Of a DNA stretch of 48,799 nucleotides, positions 10,213 to 21,053 are shown piece by piece. The stretch's first letter is position 1, and every line of letters starts with the position of its first letter. The notes under the pieces were generated by a model, which ran no database searches, was not told where the DNA came from, and was given only the letters and a program-made list of their open reading frames with translations. The position numbers were made by a program, and so were the translations under genes. Source of the stretch: Blastomyces gilchristii SLH14081 (Eukaryota; Ascomycota; Eurotiomycetes; Onygenales; Ajellomycetaceae); NCBI RefSeq assembly GCF_000003855.2, contig NW_003101628.1, positions 51,387 through 100,185 on the forward strand, read 5' to 3'.

Positions 10213-10379
10213 TGTGATTCAAAGGTTGCTTAAGCCAGCGTACGATTACAGGTGTACGCCGGCTTCTTATATATTGTACACTAAATTAATTAGTGGCTGC
10301 TATGACCTCTTTACATTCATAAGCAAGTTCAGAAGTGGCTGCATTATTATCTGACAGTCATACATTCTTTCAAATCACA
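10213..10379 (-). repeat. 3' LTR of gypsy A (167 bp)
   Basis: Begins TGTGATTCAAAG, ends AAATCACA. Direct repeat of 18360-18526. Contains a 13-bp hairpin (10232-10265) that keeps its CG content. On the minus strand it is preceded by the tract GAGGGGGAA (polypurine tract, 10380-10388), which identifies it as the 3' LTR. Confidence 0.9.
10232..10265. promoter_or_regulatory. LTR hairpin of gypsy A/B family
   Basis: AAGCCAGCGTACG, loop ATTACAGG, TGTACGCCGGCTT. The arms pair along 13 positions with two imperfect pairs. In LTR-sense orientation it lies just downstream of a TATATAAG-type box, so it is near the transcription start or in the R region. Homologous hairpins are at 19560-19593 and 35270-35303, and decayed at about 18379-18412. 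Confidence 0.5.
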
Positions 10380-10914
10380 TTCCCCCTCATCAGATTCAGT
10401 CATACTTACATGATTATAATGTCTGTTCTAGCTTCATGCAGATTAGCATGTCACTAGCATTCACAATCATGTGACCTATCTCTGATTCAGCTAGTATCTC
10501 ATATACACTCTCACAAAGAAACTTTCACTATATTACATCACTCATTCACTAACTTTTCTCATTCTTCAATTATCTTCTTCATCATCATAATCATCAAACA
10601 TCATTACTATCTTATTCAAGATTACTGTCTCTTCTTCTGTTCAACACCTTCTATCTGTTTATCTATTACATTGTATGTGTTCCTGGCAATGATCTCTCAT
10701 TCTCACAACAAGTCTCATCATAGTGCTCATATCAGGCAGTTTATTAGCAGTAAGTGTAATGTGTTATGAAATGTATGTAATCAGAACTTATTTATCTTCT
10801 AACAATTGTCAGAATATGTTATTATAAATAATATATCTTCTTTATCTTCTTATACACTCTTAATCATTTTTCTTCTCAGCAGGTTTCTGATCATATTTTC
10901 TGACACAATTTTAT

Positions 10915-12425
10915 GTGAATACAGATACTGATATGTTTATTTTTATTTATATAGAATCTTCACATATTGACAGATTCACATCTACTGATAATAGTGAACT
11001 CAATATTGAATCATTGATTGAGAACTTAAAGAACATGATAATGAAGAAATTGTTCATATTATATATAATCAGGTCTCTCACATCTCTCTCTGCTCTCTCT
11101 ATTTCTTTCTCTGTCACTCTTCTCTAATCTTCTACACCTGTCTCTGTGTCTGGTTCTCCTGCTCCTGCTACCTCTATTCCCGCGACCTCTACTCTCACTA
11201 CTTCTGTCCCTTCTGGTTCTGCTGTCTCTGCTTTTATTATCAGCTCTTCTCATTTCAAAAAGATGTTGTGTAGACTTAATAAATCATATTTTTCAGTGTA
11301 TACACTTTCACTCTTCTTATCAACTTCTAGAATGATTTATTGTACAAAGACTGTGTATAATACAACTATCTGAAGCTCAGTCATAGATGCTGATTATTAT
11401 ATTTATTTTAAATATTTATAATGAGATAATCATTTATTTATATCAGAGAATCATCTCTCTTCTTAATAATGTTGAGATTGTAAATCTTTTTCTTTTTCAT
11501 CTTTTCTTTCTAACACTGATTTTTCTGTTCTTAGAGAAAATTGTTATGAGTTTTATTATATATGAAGTCATAATATTCACAGATATCAAGAAACTTTTTT
11601 ATAACTGTTAAATTTAATATTATAGATACATTCACTCTGATGAANNNNNNNNNNNNNNNNNNNNNNNNNNNNNNNNNNNNNNNNNNNNNNNNNNNNNNNN
11701 NNNNNNNNNNNNNNNNNNNNNNNNNNNNNNNNNNNNNNNNNNNNATCTGACTTCATGATGCAGGTGAAGAGATATTCATGTTTTCAGAAATGAGAACACA
11801 GATGTCATACTCTTTTACACTTACAGATGTGAGACTTGTACATCTTGTCTGAGATATCATCATAAGAATGAGCTGTTCATATACTGTGTTCTGCTTTCTG
11901 TATTTCTTCATGTTTCTCTCTCTCTTTCTGAGAAGTCTTGTGCATGTTGTAATTATGTATACAACTCTAAGATCAGTGAGTGTTTATTTAATAACTATTC
12001 TCATCTCTGATTTTGTAATTTTTATATACTAACAATCATTCTTAGTTACTCTGACATCAGAGATCATTCTAATCAAAGATAATAACATCACTGAGACTAT
12101 TCTCTCTTACTCTCAAGCTTCTTTTATCACTTTCTCTTCCTTTTCTGTAGAGAAGATTGTGCATATATCAGATTATAAGCATTTGACTTCAGATGACTTC
12201 TACTGTTATTCATTCAGTTCTGTGTCTTCTTCTTCTTTCATTTCTTCTATCTTCATCTTCTCTACTCTGACTTCTGATTCTGCAGGTCTCACACTCTTCT
12301 TTAATTTTTCTATACATATGTGTACACATTTCTATATTGACATTTCAGTCAATCTTGCAATAAATGACATTAATGTTATACACAGAGTGATAGAGAAATC
12401 AGAGACATGTATGATGTTATTATAA
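10915..12425 (+). pseudogene. Antisense accessory gene between integrase and 3' LTR of gypsy A
   Basis: Gypsy A is on the minus strand, but the open frames in its post-integrase region are on the plus strand: 10915-11127, 11146-11373, 11387-11611, about 11760-12010 and 12159-12425. They are separated by single stops, two of which are explained by decay (TAA near 11126 is CAA in gypsy B; TGA at 11371 is a likely decayed TGG). Content in order: a Ser/Thr/Pro-rich segment, a conserved SSSHFKKML...IKTVYN-type block, a cysteine cluster (C-x2-C-x2-C, then C-x-C-C) at about 11820-11960, a Ser-rich stretch and a conserved C-terminal block (FYIDISVNLAINDINV). Gypsy B has the same blocks in the same order. 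The start is uncertain (a GTG at 10915). A 100-N gap removes part. The product is not recognised; the Cys cluster suggests metal binding. Confidence 0.5.
11645..11744. other. Assembly gap of 100 N
   Basis: Exactly 100 undetermined bases, the usual placeholder for a gap of unknown size. It falls inside the accessory region of gypsy A; the homologous part of gypsy B (about 33870-34050) is gap-free. Confidence 0.99.
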
Positions 12426-13019
12426 GAGTAACTTACAGCTCTTAAATCTCTTACAGATCTTGAGTTTTCAGATTTTCTTTATTTTTTAACATTTTTCAGA
12501 TGATGTGATGTTAAAAATAGATTAAATGTGTAATGTATGAAAATGAATAAGATATGTATGATAATATTTGTCTTTTACAGCTAACTCTTACAGTTGATAA
12601 TTAATTTATTATCTCTTTTCTTTTCTTACACTTTTTCTTTATCTGTTAGTTACTACTCTTACATGATCTCTATATAATACAGTATTCAGTGACTAGATTC
12701 AGCAGCTTTTATCTTTTTATAATTCTATCTTATATATTATACTGTCTCTCTTCACCTGCTCAGATCACTACAGTGAACAGCTTATTAAAACTAATCTCAT
12801 CTAATCTCTGAGTATTCTCAGAAGTCAAGATAACTTAATCTCATATATCTGTGAATATTTCAGATGATTCATTCTCTGTTATCTTCACAATTGAACTGAT
12901 ATAAACAGTTAAATTCAACTCTGAATCTCTTTTTTCTTCTGTGATCTGATTTATATACAAATCTGCTGCTTTGAGACTGCTCTTTACTATGTTATATCTA
13001 CTATCTATAGCATATTATT

Positions 13020-14490
13020 ATATGATCAGTTACAGTCTCATTACTTATTAAAGTATAATATTCATCTGATTTCTTCATTTCTTCTCATTCTTTTCTTATA
13101 ATTATGAAAAGATTGAAATAAGTGAGATTATCTGATTTATAAGTATCTATGATTTCTCTTACTTTATAAGACTTTTTAATTATAAGTCTCTTCTTCTTCA
13201 ACACTGATAAGAGTGCTGTAGATAATTATAATCTACTCAGATCTTATATCTTTATCTTCATAAGATATGAATTATTTATTAAATTGTATAAGACTCATCT
13301 CTCTGATTCTTTCAATGCATATATTCTCAGAGAATGTGATTTAAGTATTTTATAGAGTTTAAATTATCTAGATTGAAACTTCTCAGAGCTCTCATTACAT
13401 ATAAAAACTTATATTCTTATCTTGAGACTTAATTTCTTAACTAGTGAGTCTTGTATTCTTTTCAATTGAATTGCTTGCTTTAGAAGTAACTTGTTAGCTT
13501 TTACATGTGTGTGACTGATCTCTTTCAATCTTGATTCTGCATCTGCAACTGTTGCATTTATAACTGCTACTACTGTGTCTGTAACTACTGTTTTCTTTCT
13601 CATCTTTTCTGAAGCATTCTTCAGAATGCACGGATACAATTCATACAATAGATAGAATGATAAATACTTGAAGACTGCATACTGCTGAATTCACATGACT
13701 AATAGCACCTGACTGAGATATTTATCTCATAATCTCATAGACTTACTCACTAGATATTTTATCAGTATATTACTCAAGATTTCATTCCAGTGTTTCACTT
13801 TCTTATTCATTTATAAGTGATATGATATTATTCTATAATATCTTATCTATAACTGACTTATGAAATGTCTCACTACTTCTTCTACAAGGTTCACACTGTT
13901 ATCAGTTAGAATCTCATATAGTATTTTATAGTTAATATAGATTTTATTATATAGAAACTTTATTACTATCTTCTCTATCATCTCTGAAACTGCTTTTATA
14001 ATTAATCAGTCAGTAGTATAATTAATAGCAGTGATTATTCATTGATTTTCATTTAATATTTACAGTAATATATCTATGAGATTCATTTCTCATTATTTAA
14101 ACAGTTGTATTATATACTTTATCTGATATTATACTTTCTCATATTCTAATCCTTTCTTAGATTCTTTCACAACCTGATAATTCAGGCACTTGCAAGTATA
14201 TATCTGAATATTCTCAGTCATACTTGATCAGTATACTCTTAATTTAAGTATACTTATAAGTTCAGAGCTTTCTAAGTAACTGAATTTCTTATGCATATGA
14301 GTCATTAAGTCATATCTAAATAAATATTCTAGATAGAGAGCTTCTGCATATTCTAGATCACAGTAAAGTATAACATCATTTTTCAATTTTCTCAGCTTGA
14401 AGTTCAGAAGCATCTCTTCTACTACTTTTACAAGATACTTATTATCTGATATCTTATTATTCTTTAAGTGAGAGATCATTGTATTCACTT
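13020..14490 (-). pseudogene. Gypsy A integrase and C-terminal extension
   Basis: Minus-strand frames 14488-14228 (zinc-binding N-terminal part) and 13648-13409 (...YELYPCILKNASEKM...) flank a core broken by stops. The gypsy B copy reads more clearly: AIDYTTD, LTDNSVNLVEEVVRH, then a decayed K-V-K/E-H-L-N block. Downstream, a frame resembling KFQSRWFESYKILKSHSLRTYAL and REIIDTYKSDNLTYF continues pol to about 13020. Confidence 0.75.
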
Positions 14491-14659
14491 ATTCTGATTT
14501 CTTATACTTTCTCAGTGTGTTTAACACAAACTTCTCTTATATCTAGTTCACAGAACTCTCACTTATGAAATCAGGTCTGCAACTGATTGCATCAGATATC
14601 ACAGTATTCAATTTCTTTCAGTATTTGATATAAAGATTATACACTTAAAACTCTGAGAT

Positions 14660-16470
14660 TCAATATACTAAGCATTTGAAAGATTTTATCATTGATTGTA
14701 GATAGACAAGATTTTTATAATTTATAATCACTGTTATTATATATCTGTTATTGATATATCAATCTTATAATATCAGTATATGCTTGATTACTAGCAATTT
14801 CTTTTCATACACTGAATAATTGAGCTCAGTGTCTGATAGTTTTCTATTATTATATATCACTGAGTGCAGCTTGCTATTCTTACTCATCTATAGAAGAGAG
14901 TCTTTGATAGCTTATTCAGATGTATTCATCTCAATATAGAAAGATTTATCATGATCTGATTGAATAAGCACTGAGAATATTATTACATATTCTCTCAGTA
15001 TGAGAAAAACCTCTTCACACACAGTATTTCAGATAATTGAATGAAACTTCTTCTTTTACAGATTTGCATCTATTTCTCTTAAGAGATCTGAGAGTAATGC
15101 AGATATTCATATGAAATCCTTGATAAATCTGTGATAATATGAGATCAACTCAAGAAACTATTGTATATAATGTATATTTCTCAGTCACAGTCAATTCACT
15201 ATAATATTCAATCTCTTCAGAATAAGATATATACAGTTATCACTTACTACATATTCTATGAACTTCAACTCTTCTATTTTAAACACACATTTTATTAGTT
15301 TAGTATAGAGCTTATACTCTGTCAGAGTTATAAGCACTTCATCAAAATACTTCAGATATTTATTATATGAGTTTGAAAAGACTAGAATATTATTGAGATA
15401 TATGAGATATAAGATTTCATTCTATTTATAAAGAATTATATTTATCATCATTTAAAAGATGATAGACACATTTATTAGACTGAATAATATTATCAGAAAT
15501 TCAAACTTCTCTCATTGTATATTAAACACAGTTTATGAGACTGACAGTTCATCTATACAGATCTGTCAGTATTCTGAGAGAAGATCAATCTTTGATAGAT
15601 ATCAGATATTTTCAACTATATTCAACTATTGTTGAATCTATGACAGTGAATATTCATTCTTGATTGTAAGCTTATTAAATGCTTAATAATTAATACATAT
15701 TTATTACTTCTCACTCATCTTTTTCATGAATAGAACTGGAAAGCCTTACACACTTAATAAAAATTATATGAGATCACATTCTAGAAGATCTGTGATCTGA
15801 TACTTCTGTTCTTTAAGATGTGTTTGTAACAGAGAGTACACATTCTGATTGACTGATTTTATATCTCTCATGTCAATCTTATATATGTATTCTTATTCTG
15901 GCAGTAATTTCAGTGAAAGATCTGTTCAGAAGATCTTCTTATACTTCTTCAGAAGCTTCTTCATATACTTGTTCTCTTATATAGTCTTTATCTTAATTTC
16001 CTCTGCTTCTGAGTTCTGTATGATATACAGAATACTTTCAGATGAGATCTTATAAATCATTCTCTTTACTTATTAATATATAAGCAGATTTAATCCTTCT
16101 ATATCAGAGACATGAAATGTTCTTCTCATATCAGTTGATAGAATTGTATGAACTGTTTTCTTTCTATCAGTTAACTGTATATGATATATATATTATTAAA
16201 TCTGTGAATTGAATCTTTGAAATCAATTGAGTCTGAGAATAAGATCATATTTCACATTCTACAGCTCTCACACTCAAATATAGCAAGATTATTCTTTAAA
16301 ATGCAAGAGAACTCTTACTCTTACAGATAATATTAAATACTAGTTATCAGATAATCTTATATATCAGAGATTCTTCACTCAGCAGATCTCTTTCAGTCTT
16401 TAGATTATATAATTATTAATATATTATATAGAAGCTTCTGTGTTTACTAATACTTTTACAGTCATCTCTC
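14660..16470 (-). pseudogene. Gypsy A protease, reverse transcriptase and RNase H
   Basis: Protease site near 16440 reads NTEA in place of DTGA. Reverse transcriptase shows the N-Y-Q/K-A-L-N-K and Y-L-D-D blocks in decayed form (YLNNILVFSN near 15380-15410), followed by E-Y-K-L-Y..I-K-C-x-F and the RNase H region (...SFYIEMNTSE*AIKDSLL, KLSDTELNYSVYEKKLLVIKHIL). Many stops from TGG and CAA codons. Confidence 0.8.
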
Positions 16471-16719
16471 AATTCTTATTCAAGTGTCTCTTATACATTA
16501 ACATTTCAGGTCTCAAGGCATTGAGATGAGTGTCTGCTTTATCATTCTCACTTATATCTCATTCAGAAGCCTGCTTTCTCTTAATATTCATAGAATTCAG
16601 AGAGTCATCTAATACAGACATCTCTTTCACTTTAAAGACTTTTCATAGAATATCAGTGAGTGTCTCTGAGCTCACTGATTCTACTAGTTTTTTATCTCTC
16701 TTACTTCTCTTGACTGTGT

Positions 16720-18255
16720 ATACTATGTGTAATCTTTTATATCATGATTTTGATATCTGTAGTTGAAGTGAGCTCAATACTTATAATATTAAGATTTTCA
16801 CTCAGAAGACTTCTTTTTCAGAGAATTCAGTGTTTTAGTGATAACATTCAGATCTAGATTCATTGCATCTGAGTGTGTAACTTGTATTATAGAAGTCTGA
16901 TTACTTATTCTTTACTGAAGTATACTTAATTACAGTATTTTCTGTTACAATTGACTCACTTATTCTTATATATTGAGAATATTATACACTTCTTTCACTG
17001 TGTCTGATTACAAGATTAAGCATTTTCATTTCACTCTTAACTCAGATATAAGATCATGAATAAAGATCTATAAATAGAAAGATATTGAAAGCTCTTCATT
17101 CAATATAAGATAGTGTAAACTGAAGTGTATAAAGTATGATATAAGATTATTTATTTATCTACACTCAGTGAAGTATTTATAATACTTATCTTATATATTC
17201 ACTTTCTCAAAGTTATATAAGATTCATTTGAAAAACTTATTCTATATTTATAAGAATGAATATCACTCTGAGTCTGTGAGATTTATCTTTTTATCAGTTA
17301 TTTATAATGACTTTGCTTTTCTGTGTAGAAACACAGTAAATCTTAAGACTTGTTAAAATTCTATTAACTATCTATCTGTAAGTTCATATTTAATCTGATA
17401 ATATAATTATATCTGACTTAGTCAGATGATTGCAGCATTATTTTTTCAGTCATTATTAAAGCTTAATGACTTCAGTAGATCTTCTGACTTGATATATTTC
17501 ATGCTCAGATTCTCATCCTGCACAGCAGTTTTCAATGATATATATACTTCTGAAGAGATTGTGAATAATTATGATAAGATCTTCAGATTCAGTGTAGTTA
17601 TCTGTCTGTGTAAACATTCAATCTCTCACTGCAGATCTAAGATCTGATTTTCTCTATTCTTATTAATGATAGTGATTGTGTTGATGAAGCTCTTCATAGT
17701 GAATACTTGATTCACAGTGAATGCTAATTATTATTTAGCTTCTATCTCAGTCTGCTACTGCATACACAAGGCCTTGATCTTATTTAGAATTCTTGTACAT
17801 GTACAGAGCTTTGATTCTGATTCAGCAGTTTCAGCTACTTTTCTTACTACTTTGAGTAAACTCTCTGAGAGGTTCTGCATATCTTTCAATTCAGATAGCA
17901 GAGAAGAGTATTATTTATATTAACTAGAAAAGATATTCATTTCAGTGATTTCTTATTAATTATATAATATCTATTATTATATTACTATATCATTATATTA
18001 CTATATCATTATATGATTTCTGTTATTATTATATGACTTCAGTGATGATCACTCTCTCTTTTTATTCTTCTTTTAAATAGAAAGTGAACTTCTTTGAATC
18101 TGATTCACTGCTCTCATTCTCTTTCTCACATCTCATCTGTTCACATCTCATATATGACATTTATCTGAATGTGAAGTTTTTCTCTTAATAAGTGAAGCAG
18201 TATCAATCATATACTCTTTCACTCACTGCTCTTTATATACTATCTTTTGAGACAT
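16720..18255 (-). pseudogene. Gypsy A gag
   Basis: Starts at an ATG (rc of 18253-18255, MSQK-like), shared with gypsy B at 19717. The zinc-knuckle position near 16745-16790 reads H-F-N-Y...N-H-D-I-K-D-Y, with the cysteines lost; gypsy B keeps more of them. No long open frame remains. Confidence 0.55.
17965..18015. repeat. AT-rich short tandem repeat in gypsy A gag
   Basis: TATTACTATATCAT-type units repeat in tandem. The homologous tract in gypsy B is at about 19930-20000, so the repeat predates both copies. Confidence 0.6.
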
Positions 18256-18359
18256 TCTAGAATCACACTGACATGATAACTATGAATTACTTCATAGATA
18301 GAATTATCACACTCTGAAGAAGTCTGCACTTCTCACCAGTTTTTAGACATGCTATCAGA

Positions 18360-18526
18360 TGTGATTCAAAGATTGCTTAAGTCAGTGTACAATTACAGAC
18401 ATACATCAGCTTCTTATACATTGTACACTAAATTAATTAGTGGCCGCTATGGCCTCTTTACATTCGTAAGCAAGTTTGAAAGCGGCCGCGTTATTATCCG
18501 ACGGTTGTACGTTCTTCCGAACCACA
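18360..18526 (-). repeat. 5' LTR of gypsy A (167 bp)
   Basis: Begins TGTGATTCAAAGATT, ends GAACCACA. It keeps CG-rich blocks (AGCGGCCGCG at about 18481-18490) that are decayed in the 3' LTR. The internal sequence next to it (rc of ...GCTATCAGA) does not begin with the usual TGG of a tRNA primer-binding site. Confidence 0.9.
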
Positions 18527-19068
18527 TTTCAGCTGAATTATAGATGAGAATATTTTCTTTTTATATTTAATTAAACAAGATTTTCACTTGAGTTTTATTT
18601 CAAATCTTGAATAATATATACTCTTCTTTTATTTCTGTCAGTTTTCATTTCACTTATCTAAATAAGATTCTTTTATCTTTCTCTTTATAAAAGATCAGAA
18701 TATTATTTTTTGAATAGATCTGCTTAATTCTGAACTCTTTTTTACAGCTAAATGAGTCAATTTATTATCATAAATATTTATATAAGCAGGAACTCAGTGT
18801 AAATGAATTATCAGTTTTAATGTTCTTTTCTTTTAAATTTTCAAAACAGAGTTTAAGATCAGTTCAAGATTCATTTGATCATTATGAATCTGACTATTTC
18901 TAAGTCTTTTTAAAGCAGCTTAACTATCTGAGAATATTTATATCTCTTTCAAACTATTTTCTCTTTTATGAGATTTTATTTCAATGAGTTTAAAAGCATT
19001 CACTATTATAAATAGTTCAGTATCAAAGACTTCAGATTCACAGTTTAAATTTCTGAAATCTGAGATAA
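18527..19068 (-). mobile_element. LINE alpha, middle piece (ORF2 RNase H region)
   Basis: Continues LINE alpha from 10212 (junction ...TTTC/AGCTGAATTATAG) and matches LINE beta 21358-21898. It ends at ...TGAGATAA, where gypsy C is inserted; the LINE resumes at 41277 with the same GATAA. Confidence 0.9.
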
Positions 19069-19445
19069 TGTAAGAGGTCTACGCTGAATAGATTGATATA
19101 ATATATAGGTCTTATATAACAAAGTGAAAAATGTTAAAGAAGGAAAGGAAAGAGAAAGTGTGAGAATCAGTGATCAGAGTGAATATTTATTCACATACAC
19201 AGTGTATACACAGTGAAGCTTCAGAGCAGAAGAATAGAAATTCTGTGGGTTTTTCAGCTGAGAATCAGTGATTGAGAATGACCGAGAATTGAAGCTTTCA
19301 GCGGAATCTATAAAGTGTAAAGAAATAGTCTATATAATGATCGGGCGCAGCTCACTACATTAGCCCCTCTCTTTCCTGATTATGTGTAGTTCTCATCAGT
19401 CAAGAGCCGCAGTCTCAGATAATACAGAACTCAGAGTTCAGGTCA
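19069..19445 (-). mobile_element. Gypsy C, left piece: 3' LTR (19069-19359), polypurine tract and short internal stretch
   Basis: LTR TGTAAGAGGTC...CTCACTACA (291 bp), preceded by GATAA (19064-19068). In the element's sense (minus) the LTR is preceded by a purine-rich tract (GAAAGAGAGGGGCTAA, rc of 19360-19375), which marks the 3' LTR. At 19445 it is interrupted by gypsy B; the internal part resumes at 35323. Confidence 0.85.
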
Positions 19446-20673
19446 TGTGGTTCGGAAGAACGTACGACCGCCGGATAATAACGCGGCCGCTTCTGAACTT
19501 GCTTATGAATGTAAAGAGGTCATAGCAGCCACCAATTACTTTAGTGTACAGTATATAAGAAGGCAGTGTACACCTGTAATTGTACACTGACTCAAGCAAT
19601 CTTTGAATCACATCTGATAGCATGTCTAAAAACTGATGAGAAGTACAGACTTCTTCAGAGCATGATAATTTCATCTATAAAGTGATTTATAGTTATCATG
19701 TCAGTGTGATTCTAGAATGTCTCAAAAGATAGTGTATAAAGAGCAGTGAGTGAAAGAGTATCTAATTAATACTGCTTCACTTATTGAGAGAAAACTTCAC
19801 ATTCAGATAAATATCACATATAAGATATAAATAGATGAGATGTAAGAAAGAAGATAAAAGCAGTGAATCAGATTTAAAGAAGTTTACTCTCTACTCAGAA
19901 AAAGAATAAAAAAGAGAGAATGATTACTATCAGAGTTATATAATAATAATAAAAATCATATAATAATATAGTAATATAACAATATAGTGATATAATAATA
20001 GATATTATATAATCAATGAGAAATCACTGAAATAAATATCTTCTCTAGTTAATATAAACACTCTTCTCTGCTATCTGAACTGAAAGATATACAGAATCTC
20101 TTAGAGAGTTTACTTGAAGTAGTTAGAAAAGCAGCTGAAATCACTGAACTGAAATCAAAGCTCTATACATATACAAGAATTCTAAATGAAATTAAGACCT
20201 TGTATACACAGTAGCAGGCTGAGATAGAAGTTAAATAATAATTAGTATTCACTATGAATTAAGTATTTATAATGAAGAGCTTTGCTGATGCAATCATTAT
20301 TATCAATAAGAATAGAGAAAATCAGATCTTTGATCTGCAGTGAGAGATTAAATATTTACATAGATAGATAACTATACTGAATCTGAAGATTTTATCATGA
20401 TTATTTACAATCTCTTTAGAAGTATATACATTATCAGAGATCACTGTACAGAATGAGAATCTGAGTATAAAATATATCAAGTCAGAAGATCTGTCAGAGT
20501 TATTAAGCTTTAATAGTAACTGAAAAAATAATACTGCAATCAGCTGACTAAGTCAGATATGATTATATTATTAGATTGAATATGAACTCACAGACAGATA
20601 GTTAACAGAATTTTAATAAGTCTTAAGATCTGCTGTGTTTCTACATGAAAAAGTGAAGTCATTATAAATAACT
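19446..20673 (+). mobile_element. Gypsy B, left piece: 5' LTR (19446-19612) and gag N-terminal half
   Basis: Same family as gypsy A, opposite orientation. The LTR is TGTGGTTCGG...GAATCACA. GTCA (19442-19445) before it is repeated at 35323-35326 after the other end: a 4-bp target duplication within gypsy C. The gag ATG at 19717 (MSQKIVYKEQ) is followed by a stop-rich frame. The piece ends at ATTATAAATAACT (20661-20673), where LINE beta is inserted. Confidence 0.9.
19560..19593. promoter_or_regulatory. LTR hairpin, gypsy B 5' LTR
   Basis: AAGGCAGTGTACA, loop CCTGTAAT, TGTACACTGACTC. Compared with 35270-35303 both arms changed CGTACG to TGTACA, so the central 6-bp pairing survived the decay. 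Confidence 0.5.
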
Positions 20674-21053
20674 ATTATTATTATTATTATTATTCTTCAA
20701 TTATAGATGTATGCAGTCAGAGACTATGATATCTACCTGAGAATCTTTAGTTCTCAGGGTTTTTCCTATATCTATAGAGTCAACTATTATACATTTATCA
20801 ATTTCAAATATGCAAAATCAGAAAATTCCAGCTCAGAATACAAAAACTGTTTACAAATTGCAGTATTTCAACACCTTCTGATAGTTTGAAACCATTTGAA
20901 AATATTATAACAAAAGAAAAGAGAACATAGTCTTAAAGATAGACACATTAAATAGATAGAGAAAAGAACAGAAGGAAACAAGTACAGTAAAGAGAGACTA
21001 TAACAAAACAAAATTATTAAAAGATGATATATAGCTGTTTTAACAGACTATAT

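Larger units (their letters stand above)
10213..18526 (-). mobile_element. Gypsy A: complete but decayed Ty3/gypsy retrotransposon (minus strand)
   Basis: Bounded by 167-bp LTRs (10213-10379 and 18360-18526, TGTG...CACA) and a 4-bp TTTC target duplication (10209-10212, 18527-18530), inside LINE alpha. On the minus strand: gag from an ATG at 18255 to about 16700, protease near 16440 (DTGA decayed to NTEA), reverse transcriptase about 15900-15150 (YLDD decayed to YLNN near 15400), RNase H about 15060-14700, integrase about 14490-13410 with a C-terminal extension to about 13020. An extra region of about 2.6 kb with antisense open frames follows, then a purine-rich tract next to the 3' LTR. A 100-N gap lies in the extra region. 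Gypsy B is a second copy in the other orientation. Every catalytic site I looked at is damaged. Confidence 0.9.

Noticed and set aside
16530..18543. Several plus-strand frames of 60-80 codons in gypsy A
   Set aside because: Antisense to gag and protease, or inside the LTR; unlike the accessory region they show no shared domain-like blocks, and the gag and protease readings on the minus strand explain the region.
20707..20889. Plus-strand 60-codon frame in the LINE 3' region (also recognisable at 9558 and 44242)
   Set aside because: Lies in the 3' untranslated region of the LINE, antisense to it, and is broken in the other two copies; probably chance.
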